From positions 1 through 64,000 of the forward strand of contig CANGPS010000008.1 in NCBI GenBank assembly GCA_947456245.1: 64,000 nt of DNA, written 5' to 3'. The notes under the pieces are model-generated. The model was not told where the DNA came from, made no database searches, and was given only the letters and a program-made list of their open reading frames with translations. Source of the stretch: Acidimicrobiaceae bacterium. Its GTDB lineage: Bacteria; Actinomycetota; Acidimicrobiia; Acidimicrobiales; RAAP-2. Numbering within the stretch: position 1 is the stretch's first letter; every line of letters begins with the position of its first letter. The translations under genes and the position numbers were made by a program. This document shows positions 27,370 through 36,201 of this stretch, piece after piece.

Positions 27370-30147
27370 ATGTCTTACGTCTTCGATTTCAGCCACAAGT
27401 ACCGCCAGCCCCCGATGGAGCTCAAGGACCTCCTCGGCGGCAAGGGCGCCAACCTCGCCGAGATGACCTCGGTGCTGCGCCTCCCGGTGCCCCCTGGCTT
27501 CACCATCACCACCGACGCCTGTCGTGACTACATGAAGGGCGGATGGCCCAAGGGCCTCGACGGCCAGGTCAAGGCTGCTCGCGTGCGCCTCGAGAAGGCC
27601 ATGGGCAAGAAGGTCGGCGACGCGAAGGACCCGCTCCTCGTCTCGGTCCGCTCGGGTGCGAAGTTCTCGATGCCGGGCATGATGGACACCGTCCTCAACC
27701 TCGGACTCAACGACAAGTCGGTCGAGGGCCTCGCCGCCCAGACGAACGACGAGCGGTTCGCCTACGACTCCTACCGTCGCTTCATCGCCATGTACGGCCG
27801 CATCGTGCTCGAGTGCCCGGGCGAGCCCTTCGACGAGCGCTTCGAGGAGGCCAAGGTCGCCGCCGGGACAACCTCGGACGCACATGTCCCGGTCGAGATC
27901 CTCAAGAAGCTCGTTGCCGACTACAAGGCCCTCGTCGAGAAGCACACCGGCAAGCCCTTCCCGCAGGACCCGACCGCCCAGCTGAGCGGCGCCATCGAGG
28001 CCGTCTTCCGCTCGTGGAGCGGCCCGCGCGCCTTTGCCTACCGCGACCGTGAGCGCATCCCGCACGACCTCGGTACCGCGGTCAACGTCCAGGCCATGGT
28101 CTTCGGCAACCGCGACAACAACTCAGGCACCGGTGTGGCCTTCACCCGCGACCCGTCGACGGGCAAGAACGCGGCCTACGGCGACTTCCTGGTCAACGCC
28201 CAGGGCGAGGACGTCGTCGCCGGTATCCGCAACACCGAGCCGCTCAGCGCGCTGAAGCGCAAGTTCCCGGCCGTGCACGTCGAGCTCACCAAGATTTTTG
28301 AGCGCCTCGAGCACCACTACCGCGACATGTGCGACACCGAGTTCACCATCGAGCAGGGCAAGCTCTGGATGCTCCAGACCCGCGTCGGCAAGCGCACGGG
28401 GCGCGCCGCGCTGCGCATGGCGGTCGAGATGACCGGCGAGCGGGCGATCAAGCTCACCCACGCCGAGGCCGTCAGCCGCATCACCGAGGAGCACCTCTCG
28501 CAGGTCCTCCACCCGCAGTTCAAGGGCTCCGGCCACACGGTCCTGACCAAGGGCCTCGGCGCCTCGCCGGGTGCCGCGGTTGGTCGCGTCTACTTCACCG
28601 CCGATGACGCAGCGGCTGCCGCCGAGCGCGGCGAGCGGGTCATCCTGGTTCGCTCTGAGACCTCGCCCGAGGACGTGCACGGCATGCTCGCCGCCGAGGG
28701 CATCCTGACCGCCCGTGGTGGGCTCGTCAGTCACGCCGCCGTCGTGGCGCGGGGCTGGGGCAAGCCGGCCGTCGTCGGCGCCGAGGCCGTCCGCATCTCT
28801 GGCCGCCACTTCTCCGTCGGTGACGTGACGGTGGGCGAGGGCGACTACGTCTCGCTCGACGGCACCGCCGGCATCGTTGTGGTGGGCGAGGTCGAGATGG
28901 TGTCGGGCAAGCCGCCGAAGGAGTTCGAGACGATCCTCGGCTGGGCCGACGTGATCCGCAAGGGCAACCTCAACGTCCGTGCCAACGCCGACAACGGCCC
29001 CGACGCAAAGAACGCCCGCTCCATGGGCGCCGAGGGCATCGGCCTCTGCCGGACCGAGCACATGTTCCTCGGAGAGGACCGGCTTCCGGTCGTCCGCCGC
29101 ATGATCTTGGCGTCGAACCACCTCGAGGAGGCGGCGGCCCTCGAGGAGCTGCGCACCGTGCAGCGCGATGACTTCCTCGAGATCCTCGAGGCGATGGACG
29201 GGCTGCCGGTCACGATCCGTCTCCTCGACCCGCCGCTCCACGAATTCCTCCCGTCGACCCACGAGCTCGGAATCAAGGAGGCCACCGTCGGCCTGTCCGA
29301 GGAGGAGTCTGAGCTCCTCGCCGCCGCCCGCCTGTGGGAGGAGGCCAACCCGATGCTCGGCACCCGTGGCGTCCGCCTCGGAGTGATCAAGCCGGGCCTC
29401 TACGCCATGCAGGTGCGTGCGCTGATGGAGGCCGCCAAGGTCCGGGTGGCCAAGGGTGGCCACCCCATCGTCGAGGTGATGATCCCGCTGACCGTCTCGC
29501 GCGAGGAGCTCGCCCTGGCCCGCTCTTGGGCCGAGGAGGCCATCGCCGAGGTGGGCGTCGAGTCCGCCAAGGGCAAGGGCAAGAAGGGCTCGCTCGAGGT
29601 GCTCATCGGCACGATGATCGAGACGCCGCGCGCCGCCCTGGTGGCCGATGAGATCGCGGAGGTCGCCGACTTCTTCTCCTTCGGCACCAACGACCTCACC
29701 CAGATGACGTTCGGCTTCAGCCGTGACGACATCGAAGGTCGCATCATGGCTCCCTACGTCGAGCAGGGCCTCATCAAGCGCAACCCCTTCGAGGTCGTCG
29801 ACGCCGATGGTGTCGGTGCCCTCGTCCGCATGGGCGTGAAGCTCGGGCGGGAGACCAAGCCCGGCCTCAAGACCGGCGTCTGCGGAGAGCACGGTGGTGA
29901 CCCGGAGTCGATCTCGACCTTCTACTCGGCGGGTCTCGACTACGTGAGCTGCTCGCCGTTCCGCGTTCCCGTCGCACGGCTCGCTGCCGCCCAGGCGGTG
30001 CTCGAGCACGGTGCCCGGACCGCCAAGAAGGCCCCGGCCAAGAAGGTCGCCGCCAAGAAGGTGACCAAGAAGGCCCCGGCCAAGAAGGCTGCCGCCAAGA
30101 AGGTGATCAAGAAGGCTCCGGCCAAGAAGGCCGCCCGCAGGTCCTGA
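27370..30147 (+). CDS. ppdK: Pyruvate, phosphate dikinase with a lysine-rich C-terminal tail
   Basis: A 925-aa PPDK that interconverts pyruvate, ATP and Pi with PEP, AMP and PPi. N-terminal ATP-grasp domain (KDLLGGKGANLAEMTSV, SVRSGAKFSMPGMMDTVLNLGLND), swivelling phosphohistidine domain with GILTARGGLVSHAAVV (His455), then the PEP-binding TIM barrel (GIGLCRTEHMF, GTNDLTQMTFGFSRDD, GVCGEHGGDP). The residue two before the catalytic His is Val, where the usual GGMTSH has the Thr that the PPDK regulatory protein phosphorylates. Residues 885-925 form a KKAPAKK-type tail with 16 Lys absent from ordinary PPDK (about 875 aa). Confidence 0.95.
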   Translation: MSYVFDFSHKYRQPPMELKDLLGGKGANLAEMTSVLRLPVPPGFTITTDACRDYMKGGWPKGLDGQVKAARVRLEKAMGKKVGDAKDPLLVSVRSGAKFSMPGMMDTVLNLGLNDKSVEGLAAQTNDERFAYDSYRRFIAMYGRIVLECPGEPFDERFEEAKVAAGTTSDAHVPVEILKKLVADYKALVEKHTGKPFPQDPTAQLSGAIEAVFRSWSGPRAFAYRDRERIPHDLGTAVNVQAMVFGNRDNNSGTGVAFTRDPSTGKNAAYGDFLVNAQGEDVVAGIRNTEPLSALKRKFPAVHVELTKIFERLEHHYRDMCDTEFTIEQGKLWMLQTRVGKRTGRAALRMAVEMTGERAIKLTHAEAVSRITEEHLSQVLHPQFKGSGHTVLTKGLGASPGAAVGRVYFTADDAAAAAERGERVILVRSETSPEDVHGMLAAEGILTARGGLVSHAAVVARGWGKPAVVGAEAVRISGRHFSVGDVTVGEGDYVSLDGTAGIVVVGEVEMVSGKPPKEFETILGWADVIRKGNLNVRANADNGPDAKNARSMGAEGIGLCRTEHMFLGEDRLPVVRRMILASNHLEEAAALEELRTVQRDDFLEILEAMDGLPVTIRLLDPPLHEFLPSTHELGIKEATVGLSEEESELLAAARLWEEANPMLGTRGVRLGVIKPGLYAMQVRALMEAAKVRVAKGGHPIVEVMIPLTVSREELALARSWAEEAIAEVGVESAKGKGKKGSLEVLIGTMIETPRAALVADEIAEVADFFSFGTNDLTQMTFGFSRDDIEGRIMAPYVEQGLIKRNPFEVVDADGVGALVRMGVKLGRETKPGLKTGVCGEHGGDPESISTFYSAGLDYVSCSPFRVPVARLAAAQAVLEHGARTAKKAPAKKVAAKKVTKKAPAKKAAAKKVIKKAPAKKAARRS
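30022..30144 (+). repeat. In-frame Lys/Ala/Pro repeat at the 3' end of ppdK
   Basis: Three imperfect copies of a unit reading KKAPAKKxAAKKV (codons AAG-AAG-GCC-CCG-GCC-AAG-AAG), resembling histone H1 and actinobacterial Hup tails. It is in frame with ppdK and has no start of its own. Confidence 0.85.
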
Positions 30148-30153
30148 GGACCT

Positions 30154-30169
30154 CGGGCGCCTTCGCCCG
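30154..30169 (+). terminator. Hairpin after ppdK
   Basis: CGGGCG-CCTT-CGCCCG stem-loop 6 nt past the ppdK stop, just upstream of the dnaG promoter; no T-tract. Confidence 0.45.
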
Positions 30170-30179
30170 GCCAGCGCGG

Positions 30180-30185
30180 TAGGTT
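30180..30185 (+). promoter_or_regulatory. -10-like TAGGTT for dnaG-sigA
   Basis: GCGG-TAGGTT, 6 nt from the GTG at 30192; leaderless geometry. Confidence 0.55.
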
Positions 30186-30191
30186 CCTGCC

Positions 30192-32069
30192 GTGAGCATC
30201 CCGAGGGAAGAGATCGACCAGGTCAGGACGGCCACCGACCTCGTCCGGCTCGTCAGCGACCTCGTGGGCCTCAAGAAGGTCGGCTCCAACTGGGTCGGGC
30301 TCTGCCCGTTCCACTCGGAGAAGTCGCCGTCGTTCAACGTCAGCCCCACGACGGGCTACTACAAGTGCTTCGGCTGCCAGGTCTCGGGCGACGCCATCAG
30401 CTTCGTCCAGGAGACCCAGGGCCTGCCCTTCATCGATGCGGTGCGACTCCTCGCCGACCGGGCGGGGATCACCCTCCACGAGGACCAGGGGGCGAGCACC
30501 GACGGCAAGGACCGCACGGCGTACCTCGAGGCCATGGATCGGGCGGTGGCGTTCTTCCACGATCGGTTGCTCAACGCGCCCGATGCCGGTCCTGCTCGCA
30601 GCTATCTGCGCAGCAGGGGCTACGACGGAGAGATCGTCAAGCAGTTCCGGCTCGGGTGGGCACCAGACGACTGGGACCAGCTCTGTCGGCACCTCGGTGC
30701 CTCTCAGAAGGTCCTCGAGGGAACTGGCCTCGGCTTCATCAACAAGCGCGGGCGCGCCCAGGACTTCCTGCGCGGGCGGGTCGTGTTCCCGATCCTCGAC
30801 GCCGGAGGACGGCCGATCGCGGTGGGGGGTCGCATCCTGCCCCCGCCCCCAGGGTCGCCTCCGCCCGAGCGCCATGAGCCCAAGTACAAGAACTCGCCCG
30901 AGACGGCCATCTACTCGAAGCGCCGCACGCTCTACGGCCTGAACTGGGCCAAGAAGGGCATCATCGAGGCGAACGAGATCATCGTCTGCGAGGGCTACAC
31001 CGACGTGATCGCCTTCTTCCAGGCGGGCCTTCCGAGAGCGGTGGCGACCTGCGGGACGGCGCTCGGCGAGGAGCACTTCACCACCATGCGCAACTTCGCC
31101 AAGCGCATCGTGCTGGCCTACGACGGGGACTCGGCTGGCCAGAACGCCACCCTGCGGGTCTATGAGTGGGAGCGGGCCCACGCCGTCGACGTGGCCGTGT
31201 GTACGCTGCCCGAGGGCATGGATCCCGCCGAGCTCGCCAAGTCCGACCCTGATGCCCTCAAGGCCGCCGTGGCGGATGCGAAGCCATTCCTGCGGTTCCG
31301 CGTCGACCGGGCCCTCGACACGGCGGACCTGACGACGGCGGAGGGACGGGCCAGAGGTGCTGAGAGCGCGCTGGCGGCGGTGGCGGAGCACCCGGACCCG
31401 CTGGTGCGGGATCAGTATGTGATGGGCATCGCCGATCGCTGCCATCTCGGCCCCGATCTGGTCCGAGCATCGCTGGCCGAGTTCGTGGCGGGGACCCGCA
31501 CGCCGCGGGGTCCCGAGAAGCGCCGATCCCGGGAGCCCGAGGAGGAGATCCCGCCGCCCCCCGACGACCCGATGGACGAGGGGCCAGCCCCTCGGCCCAG
31601 CATCGGCGCCGAGCGTCCAGGGCCGGGCCTCGAGGCCCTCCGGATCTGCGTCCACCGACCGGACCTCGTGGCACATCGCATCGAGCCGTTCTTGTTCGCC
31701 GACCCTGATCAGCGCTCCGCCCTGGAGTCGCTGCTCGAGGCGTCGAGCCTGCGAGAAGCCGTCGACGAGGCGCCGCCGGGCGCCGCAGCCCTGCTGCGCC
31801 AGGTGGCGGTCGAGGAGCTCGACATCGAGCACAACGAGATGGGCAACCCTGTCGACATGGTGCTGGCCCAGCTGGTCCGCACGGCTGCTCGAGCGGGGCT
31901 GGTCGGGCTCCAGGCGGAGGTGCGCCGTGGTGAGGTCGACCCCGTGGAGGGCAGTCGCCAGGTCACCGAGGTGCAGCGGTGGTTGAGCCAGCTCGACGAC
32001 GACCTCCTGCACTTCGAGGCCGAGACGGCGTTGGTAGGTTGGCTCTCCAAGCGAGGGGGGGTCAGGTGA
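30192..32069 (+). CDS. dnaG: DNA primase DnaG
   Basis: A 625-aa primase. CHC2 zinc ribbon (C38, H41, C59, C62: [19 protein letters not shown]), an N-terminal core with [42 protein letters not shown] and [13 protein letters not shown], then a C-terminal helical domain that would bind the replicative helicase. GTG start. A Pro/Glu/Arg-rich linker (about 440-480) separates core and C-terminus. dnaG-sigA is the classical macromolecular-synthesis pairing; the two overlap by 4 nt. Confidence 0.95.
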   Translation: MSIPREEIDQVRTATDLVRLVSDLVGLKKVGSNWVGLCPFHSEKSPSFNVSPTTGYYKCFGCQVSGDAISFVQETQGLPFIDAVRLLADRAGITLHEDQGASTDGKDRTAYLEAMDRAVAFFHDRLLNAPDAGPARSYLRSRGYDGEIVKQFRLGWAPDDWDQLCRHLGASQKVLEGTGLGFINKRGRAQDFLRGRVVFPILDAGGRPIAVGGRILPPPPGSPPPERHEPKYKNSPETAIYSKRRTLYGLNWAKKGIIEANEIIVCEGYTDVIAFFQAGLPRAVATCGTALGEEHFTTMRNFAKRIVLAYDGDSAGQNATLRVYEWERAHAVDVAVCTLPEGMDPAELAKSDPDALKAAVADAKPFLRFRVDRALDTADLTTAEGRARGAESALAAVAEHPDPLVRDQYVMGIADRCHLGPDLVRASLAEFVAGTRTPRGPEKRRSREPEEEIPPPPDDPMDEGPAPRPSIGAERPGPGLEALRICVHRPDLVAHRIEPFLFADPDQRSALESLLEASSLREAVDEAPPGAAALLRQVAVEELDIEHNEMGNPVDMVLAQLVRTAARAGLVGLQAEVRRGEVDPVEGSRQVTEVQRWLSQLDDDLLHFEAETALVGWLSKRGGVR

Positions 32070-33292
32070 CGGGTGAGCAGGGGAGCGAGGTTCACGGCAG
32101 CGACGTGCTCACCGCTGCCAACGCCACGACCCTCGAGCGGATCGACGCCCTGATCGCGGCTGCCGGGGCTGACGGCGGGGTGGTGACCCACGCTGACATC
32201 CTCGATGCCGCCCGGGATGAGGTCATGAGCACCCCGATGTTCGACGCCCTGGCAGAGCGCGTGGCCAGCGCCTCGGTGTCGGTCGTCGCCGAGGATGATG
32301 GCGATCGACCGGTCGTGCGGTCAAGGCGTGGTGGTGCGGGCCGGGCGACGCAAGGGGCGTCTGACGACGCAGTGCAGGCCTACCTCACCGAGATCGGCCA
32401 TGTCCCTCTGCTCGACGCCGGCCGGGAGGTCACCTTGGCCCTGGCGCTCCGAGAGGGCGAGGTGGCTCGAGCCGAGCTGGCGGTGCTCGAGGAGTCTGGG
32501 GGCTCGGAGACGAGCACGCCCCGCTCACAGCGCTCGCTCCGGGTGGCGGTGCGTCGGGGCGACGAGGCGCGAGAGGAGCTGATCGAGGCCAACCTGCGAC
32601 TGGTCGTCTCCATCGCCAAGAAGTACCGCAACCGAGGTGTCGCCTTTCTCGACCTCATCCAGGAGGGGAACCTCGGCCTGATGAAGGCCGTCGAGAAGTT
32701 CGATCCCGACAAGGGCTTCCGCTTCTCGACCTATGCCACGTGGTGGATCCGTCAGGCCATCACCAGGGCGATCGCGGACCAGTCCCGCACCATCCGGATC
32801 CCGGTGCACCTCGTCGAGATCATCAACCGGGTGGTGGCGACGCAACGGGAGATGACCCAGGAGCTTGGCCACGAGGTCAGCGCCGCGGAGCTGTCCGCAG
32901 TGCTCGACCTCTCAGAGGACAAGATCAACGAGCTGCTTCGGCTGAACCTCGACACGCTGTCGCTCGAGCAGCCCTATGGCGATGGGGAGGACTTCGCCCT
33001 CTCCGACACGATCGTGGACCGCGAGTCGGCCGCTCCCGAGGTGGCCGCCGCCCAGCACATGCTCGACGAGGAGATCCACAAGATCCTCGGCGACCTCGAG
33101 GAGCGGGAGCGCAACGTGGTCATCATGCGCTTCGGGTTGGGCGACGCCCAGCCCGCCACGCTCGAGGAGGTGGGGAAGGCCTTTGGCATCACCCGTGAGC
33201 GCGTGCGGCAGATCGAGGTCAAGACCATCGCCAAGCTCCGACGTCCTGTGCCGTCGAGCCAGCTGCGCGGGTTCCTCGACTCTTCGGACTGA
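32066..33292 (+). CDS. sigA: RNA polymerase sigma factor, principal (sigma-70) type
   Basis: A 408-aa sigma factor. Region 1.2 ([23 protein letters not shown]), region 2 with [40 protein letters not shown] and [29 protein letters not shown], region 3, and region 4.2 [29 protein letters not shown]. The N-terminal 1.1-like region is short (about 105 residues). It likely reads the TAnnnT hexamers seen across this window. Position after dnaG supports the principal-sigma role, though actinobacteria also carry close relatives (HrdB/SigB). Confidence 0.9.
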   Translation: MTGEQGSEVHGSDVLTAANATTLERIDALIAAAGADGGVVTHADILDAARDEVMSTPMFDALAERVASASVSVVAEDDGDRPVVRSRRGGAGRATQGASDDAVQAYLTEIGHVPLLDAGREVTLALALREGEVARAELAVLEESGGSETSTPRSQRSLRVAVRRGDEAREELIEANLRLVVSIAKKYRNRGVAFLDLIQEGNLGLMKAVEKFDPDKGFRFSTYATWWIRQAITRAIADQSRTIRIPVHLVEIINRVVATQREMTQELGHEVSAAELSAVLDLSEDKINELLRLNLDTLSLEQPYGDGEDFALSDTIVDRESAAPEVAAAQHMLDEEIHKILGDLEERERNVVIMRFGLGDAQPATLEEVGKAFGITRERVRQIEVKTIAKLRRPVPSSQLRGFLDSSD

Positions 33293-33329
33293 GCCTCCGG
33301 GTGCAGACGGCCTGACGAGGACGGGCTGC

Positions 33330-33335
33330 TATCCT
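33330..33335 (+). promoter_or_regulatory. -10-like TATCCT for tRNA-Asn
   Basis: TATCCT 12 nt before the mature 5' end of the tRNA. Confidence 0.4.
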
Positions 33336-33347
33336 CAAACAGGTCAT

Positions 33348-33419
33348 TCCGGGGTAGCTCAATGGCAGAGCATCGCACTGTTAATGCGCAGGTTGCAGGT
33401 TCGAGTCCTGCCCCCGGAG
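33348..33419 (+). tRNA. tRNA-Asn(GTT)
   Basis: A 72-nt cloverleaf: acceptor TCCGGGG/CCCCGGA, D-arm GCTC/GAGC, anticodon loop CTGTTAA with GTT at 33380-33382, T-arm GCAGG-TTCGAGT-CCTGC, discriminator G. One mismatch sits at the outer anticodon-stem pair (27-43, T-C). No CCA is encoded. The stop codon of the convergent exporter lies 4 nt beyond the 3' end. Confidence 0.93.
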
Positions 33420-33422
33420 CGC

Positions 33423-35066
33423 TCAGCCCGTCTCGCTCGTCGCGGCGTGCTGCCCCTCCGCCCCATCAGCGCTGAGCGGCCGACGTCGGATCATCGACGA
33501 GAAGCCAAGTGCGATCACCTCGATCACCGCGATCACGCCGAGCGAGGCGTCGAGGGCATCGGTGCGGGCCTGCTCGTTGACCGTCATGATCGCGGCGGCA
33601 TCGCTCTCGGTGACCTTGGCCTTGTCGAGCGCCGTGCTCAGCTGGGTGTTCGAGAGGAAGGGCGTCTGGCCGGTGAGCGAGGTGGTGGCGGCAGCCTTGA
33701 CCTCAGCCGAGATCTTGGGGTCGTTGCTGATCCCCGTGGCGATGCCGGTCGAGAGGTTGGCGATCAGCACCGCCCCGGCGAGGGCGGTGCCGAGCGAGGC
33801 CCCGAGGTTGAGCGCGGTGTTCTGCAATCCGCCGACCTGCTCGCTCATCGTCTCGGGCACCGCAGAGACGGTGACGGCGCTCAGCTGAGAGGCGAGCGAC
33901 CCGATGCCGAAGCCCATCAGGAGCATGGGGATCGCCACGATGCTGGCATCGGCGTCGGGTGAGATGCCAGCGATGAGGATCACCGTGGCGGCGATCATCA
34001 GCAGGAGGCCGATGCGAACCACCCGGCGCGGCGAGGCATCGGGGAAGAGGCGGGGGACGAAGATCGCCGAGATCAGCAGCGCGGCCGACAGCGGGAGCAG
34101 GCGCAGGCCGGTGGCGAGAGCGCTGAGCTCGAGGACCACGGACAAGAACAGCGGGATGGTGAAGAACACCCCAGCCTGGGAGAGGTACTGGAAGAAGAAC
34201 ATCAGCAGGCCGCCGACGACCTTGGTGTTGCGCAGCAGGGCGGGGTCGACGAGCGGCTCGTCGGAGCGCTCGACCCGGCGGGCCTCCCAGGCGAAGAATG
34301 CGCACAGGACGCCAAGGCCGCCGAGGAGCATCCAGAGCACGGGAGAGGTCCCGAGGAACGACGGCGTGCCGTCGCGGTGGGCGATCCACCCCCACTCGCC
34401 CGAGCGCAGCACGCCGAAGACGACGAGCGAGAGCCCGACGATCGAGAGGAGTGCCCCGAGGACGTCGAAGCTCTTGGTCGAGGTGGCAGGCGTGTCGGCG
34501 AGGGAGCGGGACACGGCGAGGATGACGAGGACGATGACGACCTCGCCGAAGAAGACCCACCGCCACGAGGCAAAGGTCGTGACCGCTCCGCCGAGCAGGG
34601 GGCCGATGGCGACGGCGATGGCCCCGGCGGCCGCCACCATGCCGTAGGCGGAGGCCCGACGGGTGGTCGGGAAGTTCCCGGCCACGAGGGCGACGATCGC
34701 TGGCATGATCAGCGCAGCCCCGATGCCCTCGAGGAGCGACCATCCGACGAGCAGGACCGGGAGCGACGTGGCGATCCCGGTGACGAACGAGCCGACGCCA
34801 TAGATAACGAGACCGAGCATGAAGGCCCGACGACGACCCATCAGGGCGCCGACCTTCCCGCCGGTGATCATCAGCGACGCCATCACGAGGGTGAACATGG
34901 TGATGGCGGTCTGGACGCCCGACACCGTCGTGTGGACATCGTGGGCGACCTGGCTGATCGAGACGTTCATGACGCTCGAGTCCAAGGTCATGAGGAACTG
35001 CGCGGCGGCGAGGATGGGGAGGACCCCAGCCGCCCTCTTGGCGACGGGCGACGGCGTGTGGGTCAT
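33423..35066 (-). CDS. DHA2-family MFS drug exporter (14 TM type)
   Basis: A 547-aa membrane protein of the EmrB/QacA group. MTLDSSVMNVSISQVAHDV (the motif D1 region of TM1), GGKVGALMGRRRAFMLGLVIYGVGS (motif A), VGWSLLEGIGAALIMPA, and further hydrophobic helices to about residue 525. The TM13-14 loop is long (about residues 440-510). It probably exports hydrophobic compounds using the proton gradient. Start ATG fits a hexamer 8 nt upstream. Confidence 0.9.
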   Translation of the reverse strand: MTHTPSPVAKRAAGVLPILAAAQFLMTLDSSVMNVSISQVAHDVHTTVSGVQTAITMFTLVMASLMITGGKVGALMGRRRAFMLGLVIYGVGSFVTGIATSLPVLLVGWSLLEGIGAALIMPAIVALVAGNFPTTRRASAYGMVAAAGAIAVAIGPLLGGAVTTFASWRWVFFGEVVIVLVILAVSRSLADTPATSTKSFDVLGALLSIVGLSLVVFGVLRSGEWGWIAHRDGTPSFLGTSPVLWMLLGGLGVLCAFFAWEARRVERSDEPLVDPALLRNTKVVGGLLMFFFQYLSQAGVFFTIPLFLSVVLELSALATGLRLLPLSAALLISAIFVPRLFPDASPRRVVRIGLLLMIAATVILIAGISPDADASIVAIPMLLMGFGIGSLASQLSAVTVSAVPETMSEQVGGLQNTALNLGASLGTALAGAVLIANLSTGIATGISNDPKISAEVKAAATTSLTGQTPFLSNTQLSTALDKAKVTESDAAAIMTVNEQARTDALDASLGVIAVIEVIALGFSSMIRRRPLSADGAEGQHAATSETG

Positions 35067-35074
35067 GGAGGTCC

Positions 35075-35080
35075 ACGATA
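35075..35080 (-). promoter_or_regulatory. -10-like TATCGT for the DHA2 exporter
   Basis: Minus-strand TATCGT, 8 nt from the ATG at 35066. Confidence 0.4.
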
Positions 35081-35132
35081 GGACTGCACGTCATCGCCCG
35101 CCGGCCACGGGTGCGCACTCGTAGTGGCCGCC

Positions 35133-35936
35133 ATGGCAGTCCGAGGACGGTGTGGCGGGGTGGTCGACGATCTGCTCCGTCAGGCCACCGCGTCCTCGCT
35201 CGGCCAGGTGAGGGACGTTTCGGTGGACGGTGTCGGCAACGTCTCCATCGCAGACCCTGACTACTCCGTGATCGAGCAGGTGTCGTCGGCCGGGATCCTG
35301 TCGATCCTGGCCGGCACCGGGCTCGCGGGTGTAGCGACGCCTGGTCCGGCGACCTCATCGTCGCTCGCCTGTCCGATGGCGGTAGCGAGCGACGGCGTTG
35401 GCAACGTCGACATCGCTGATGCGTTCGGAGGAGCTGACCAGTGCGGCGAGGTCGAGCGCGTCGCGCCGGGAGGATCGCTGTCGGTGATCGGTGGCACCAG
35501 CCTCTGTAGCTCAGCCATCGCTGGTCCCGCCCTCGCGTCGCCGGTGACCGTCCCGGTGTCGTTGGCGGTCGACGCCCAGGGCAACCTCGAGGTGACGGTC
35601 GCGAACCAGGTCCTGGTCATCGACCTCCCTACGTCTCCGCATGGCCCTGGGGGCGTGTCGGCCAGACGGTCTGCTTCGGGCGTCCAGGTGCGCTGGCGCG
35701 CGCCGGCGGCCCTCGAGTGTCCGGTGGTGGGCTACGTGGCGACCGTGACCGATGCGAACGGCGTCGTGATCGCCACGTGCACCGCAGGCAGGAGCGGTCG
35801 ATCGTGCTCGGCCACGATCCCTCCTGGTTCCGCCCCGGTCGAGGTGGCGGTCGTCGTCACGGAGCGCTCGGTGCCTCAAGCGCCGAGTGGGCTGATGACC
35901 TTCTCCTCGGGCACCAAGGAGATCCCCCTCGGCTGA
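35133..35936 (+). CDS. Degenerate NHL-repeat plus fibronectin-III-like protein, probably truncated
   Basis: About 267 aa. Three NHL-like blades can be read: DVSVDGVGNVSIADP, then ILSILAGTGLAG...GPATSSSLACPMAVASDGVGNVDIADA, then SLSVIGGTS...VSLAVDAQGNLEV. A Fn3-like domain follows (GVSARRSASGVQVRWRAPAALECPVVGYVATV). Such proteins are usually larger and secreted; here there is no signal peptide and the first blades are missing. An in-frame TAG at 35079 prevents a longer reading. Start uncertain (ATG 35133 or GTG 35124). It could be a decayed fragment rather than a working gene. Confidence 0.45.
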   Translation: MAVRGRCGGVVDDLLRQATASSLGQVRDVSVDGVGNVSIADPDYSVIEQVSSAGILSILAGTGLAGVATPGPATSSSLACPMAVASDGVGNVDIADAFGGADQCGEVERVAPGGSLSVIGGTSLCSSAIAGPALASPVTVPVSLAVDAQGNLEVTVANQVLVIDLPTSPHGPGGVSARRSASGVQVRWRAPAALECPVVGYVATVTDANGVVIATCTAGRSGRSCSATIPPGSAPVEVAVVVTERSVPQAPSGLMTFSSGTKEIPLG

Positions 35937-36144
35937 CCCGCTCCCGAGGGCATCGCCGAACCAACCGGTGGCCCAGGGTGCTGGTCAGGGCGGAAGTCTC
36001 ATCAGTGGGAGCATGGATCCGTGAGCCCTCGGCTGGGGGCTGGATCCTCGCCGACGACTCCGGGCCTGTCTGGGCTCCGGCTGGGCATCGTTCCGTCATA
36101 CCGCGAGTCGAGGTGATCGACGATTGGTCTTAGGAAACATTTAC
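35937..36144. other. Intergenic stretch without a recognisable gene
   Basis: No coding region is supported between the NHL/Fn3 gene and the copper-protein promoter. Base composition shifts to AT-rich from about 36124 onward, in contrast to the GC-rich surroundings. Confidence 0.5.
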
Positions 36145-36172
36145 TTGCCAATTGCCAATAAATATCTATGCT
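36145..36172 (+). promoter_or_regulatory. Promoter of the copper monooxygenase-like gene
   Basis: TTGCCA (36145-36150), 16-bp spacer, TATGCT (36167-36172), in an AT-rich patch. The TTGCCA is repeated 7 bp downstream (36152-36157), a small direct repeat that could be an operator. This is one of few promoters here with a recognisable -35, and the start codon is 30 nt further on. Confidence 0.5.
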
Positions 36173-36201
36173 GGTCGCATCTGCAATCGAGGGGATGGAT
36201 C

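Noticed and set aside
30022-30147. A separate histone-like (Hup-type) small gene after ppdK
   Set aside because: The Lys-rich stretch is in frame with PPDK and has no start codon or ribosome-binding site of its own.
36124-36201. N-terminal extension of the copper lipoprotein from 36124
   Set aside because: It covers the promoter (36145-36172) and would bury the signal peptide behind 26 extra residues.
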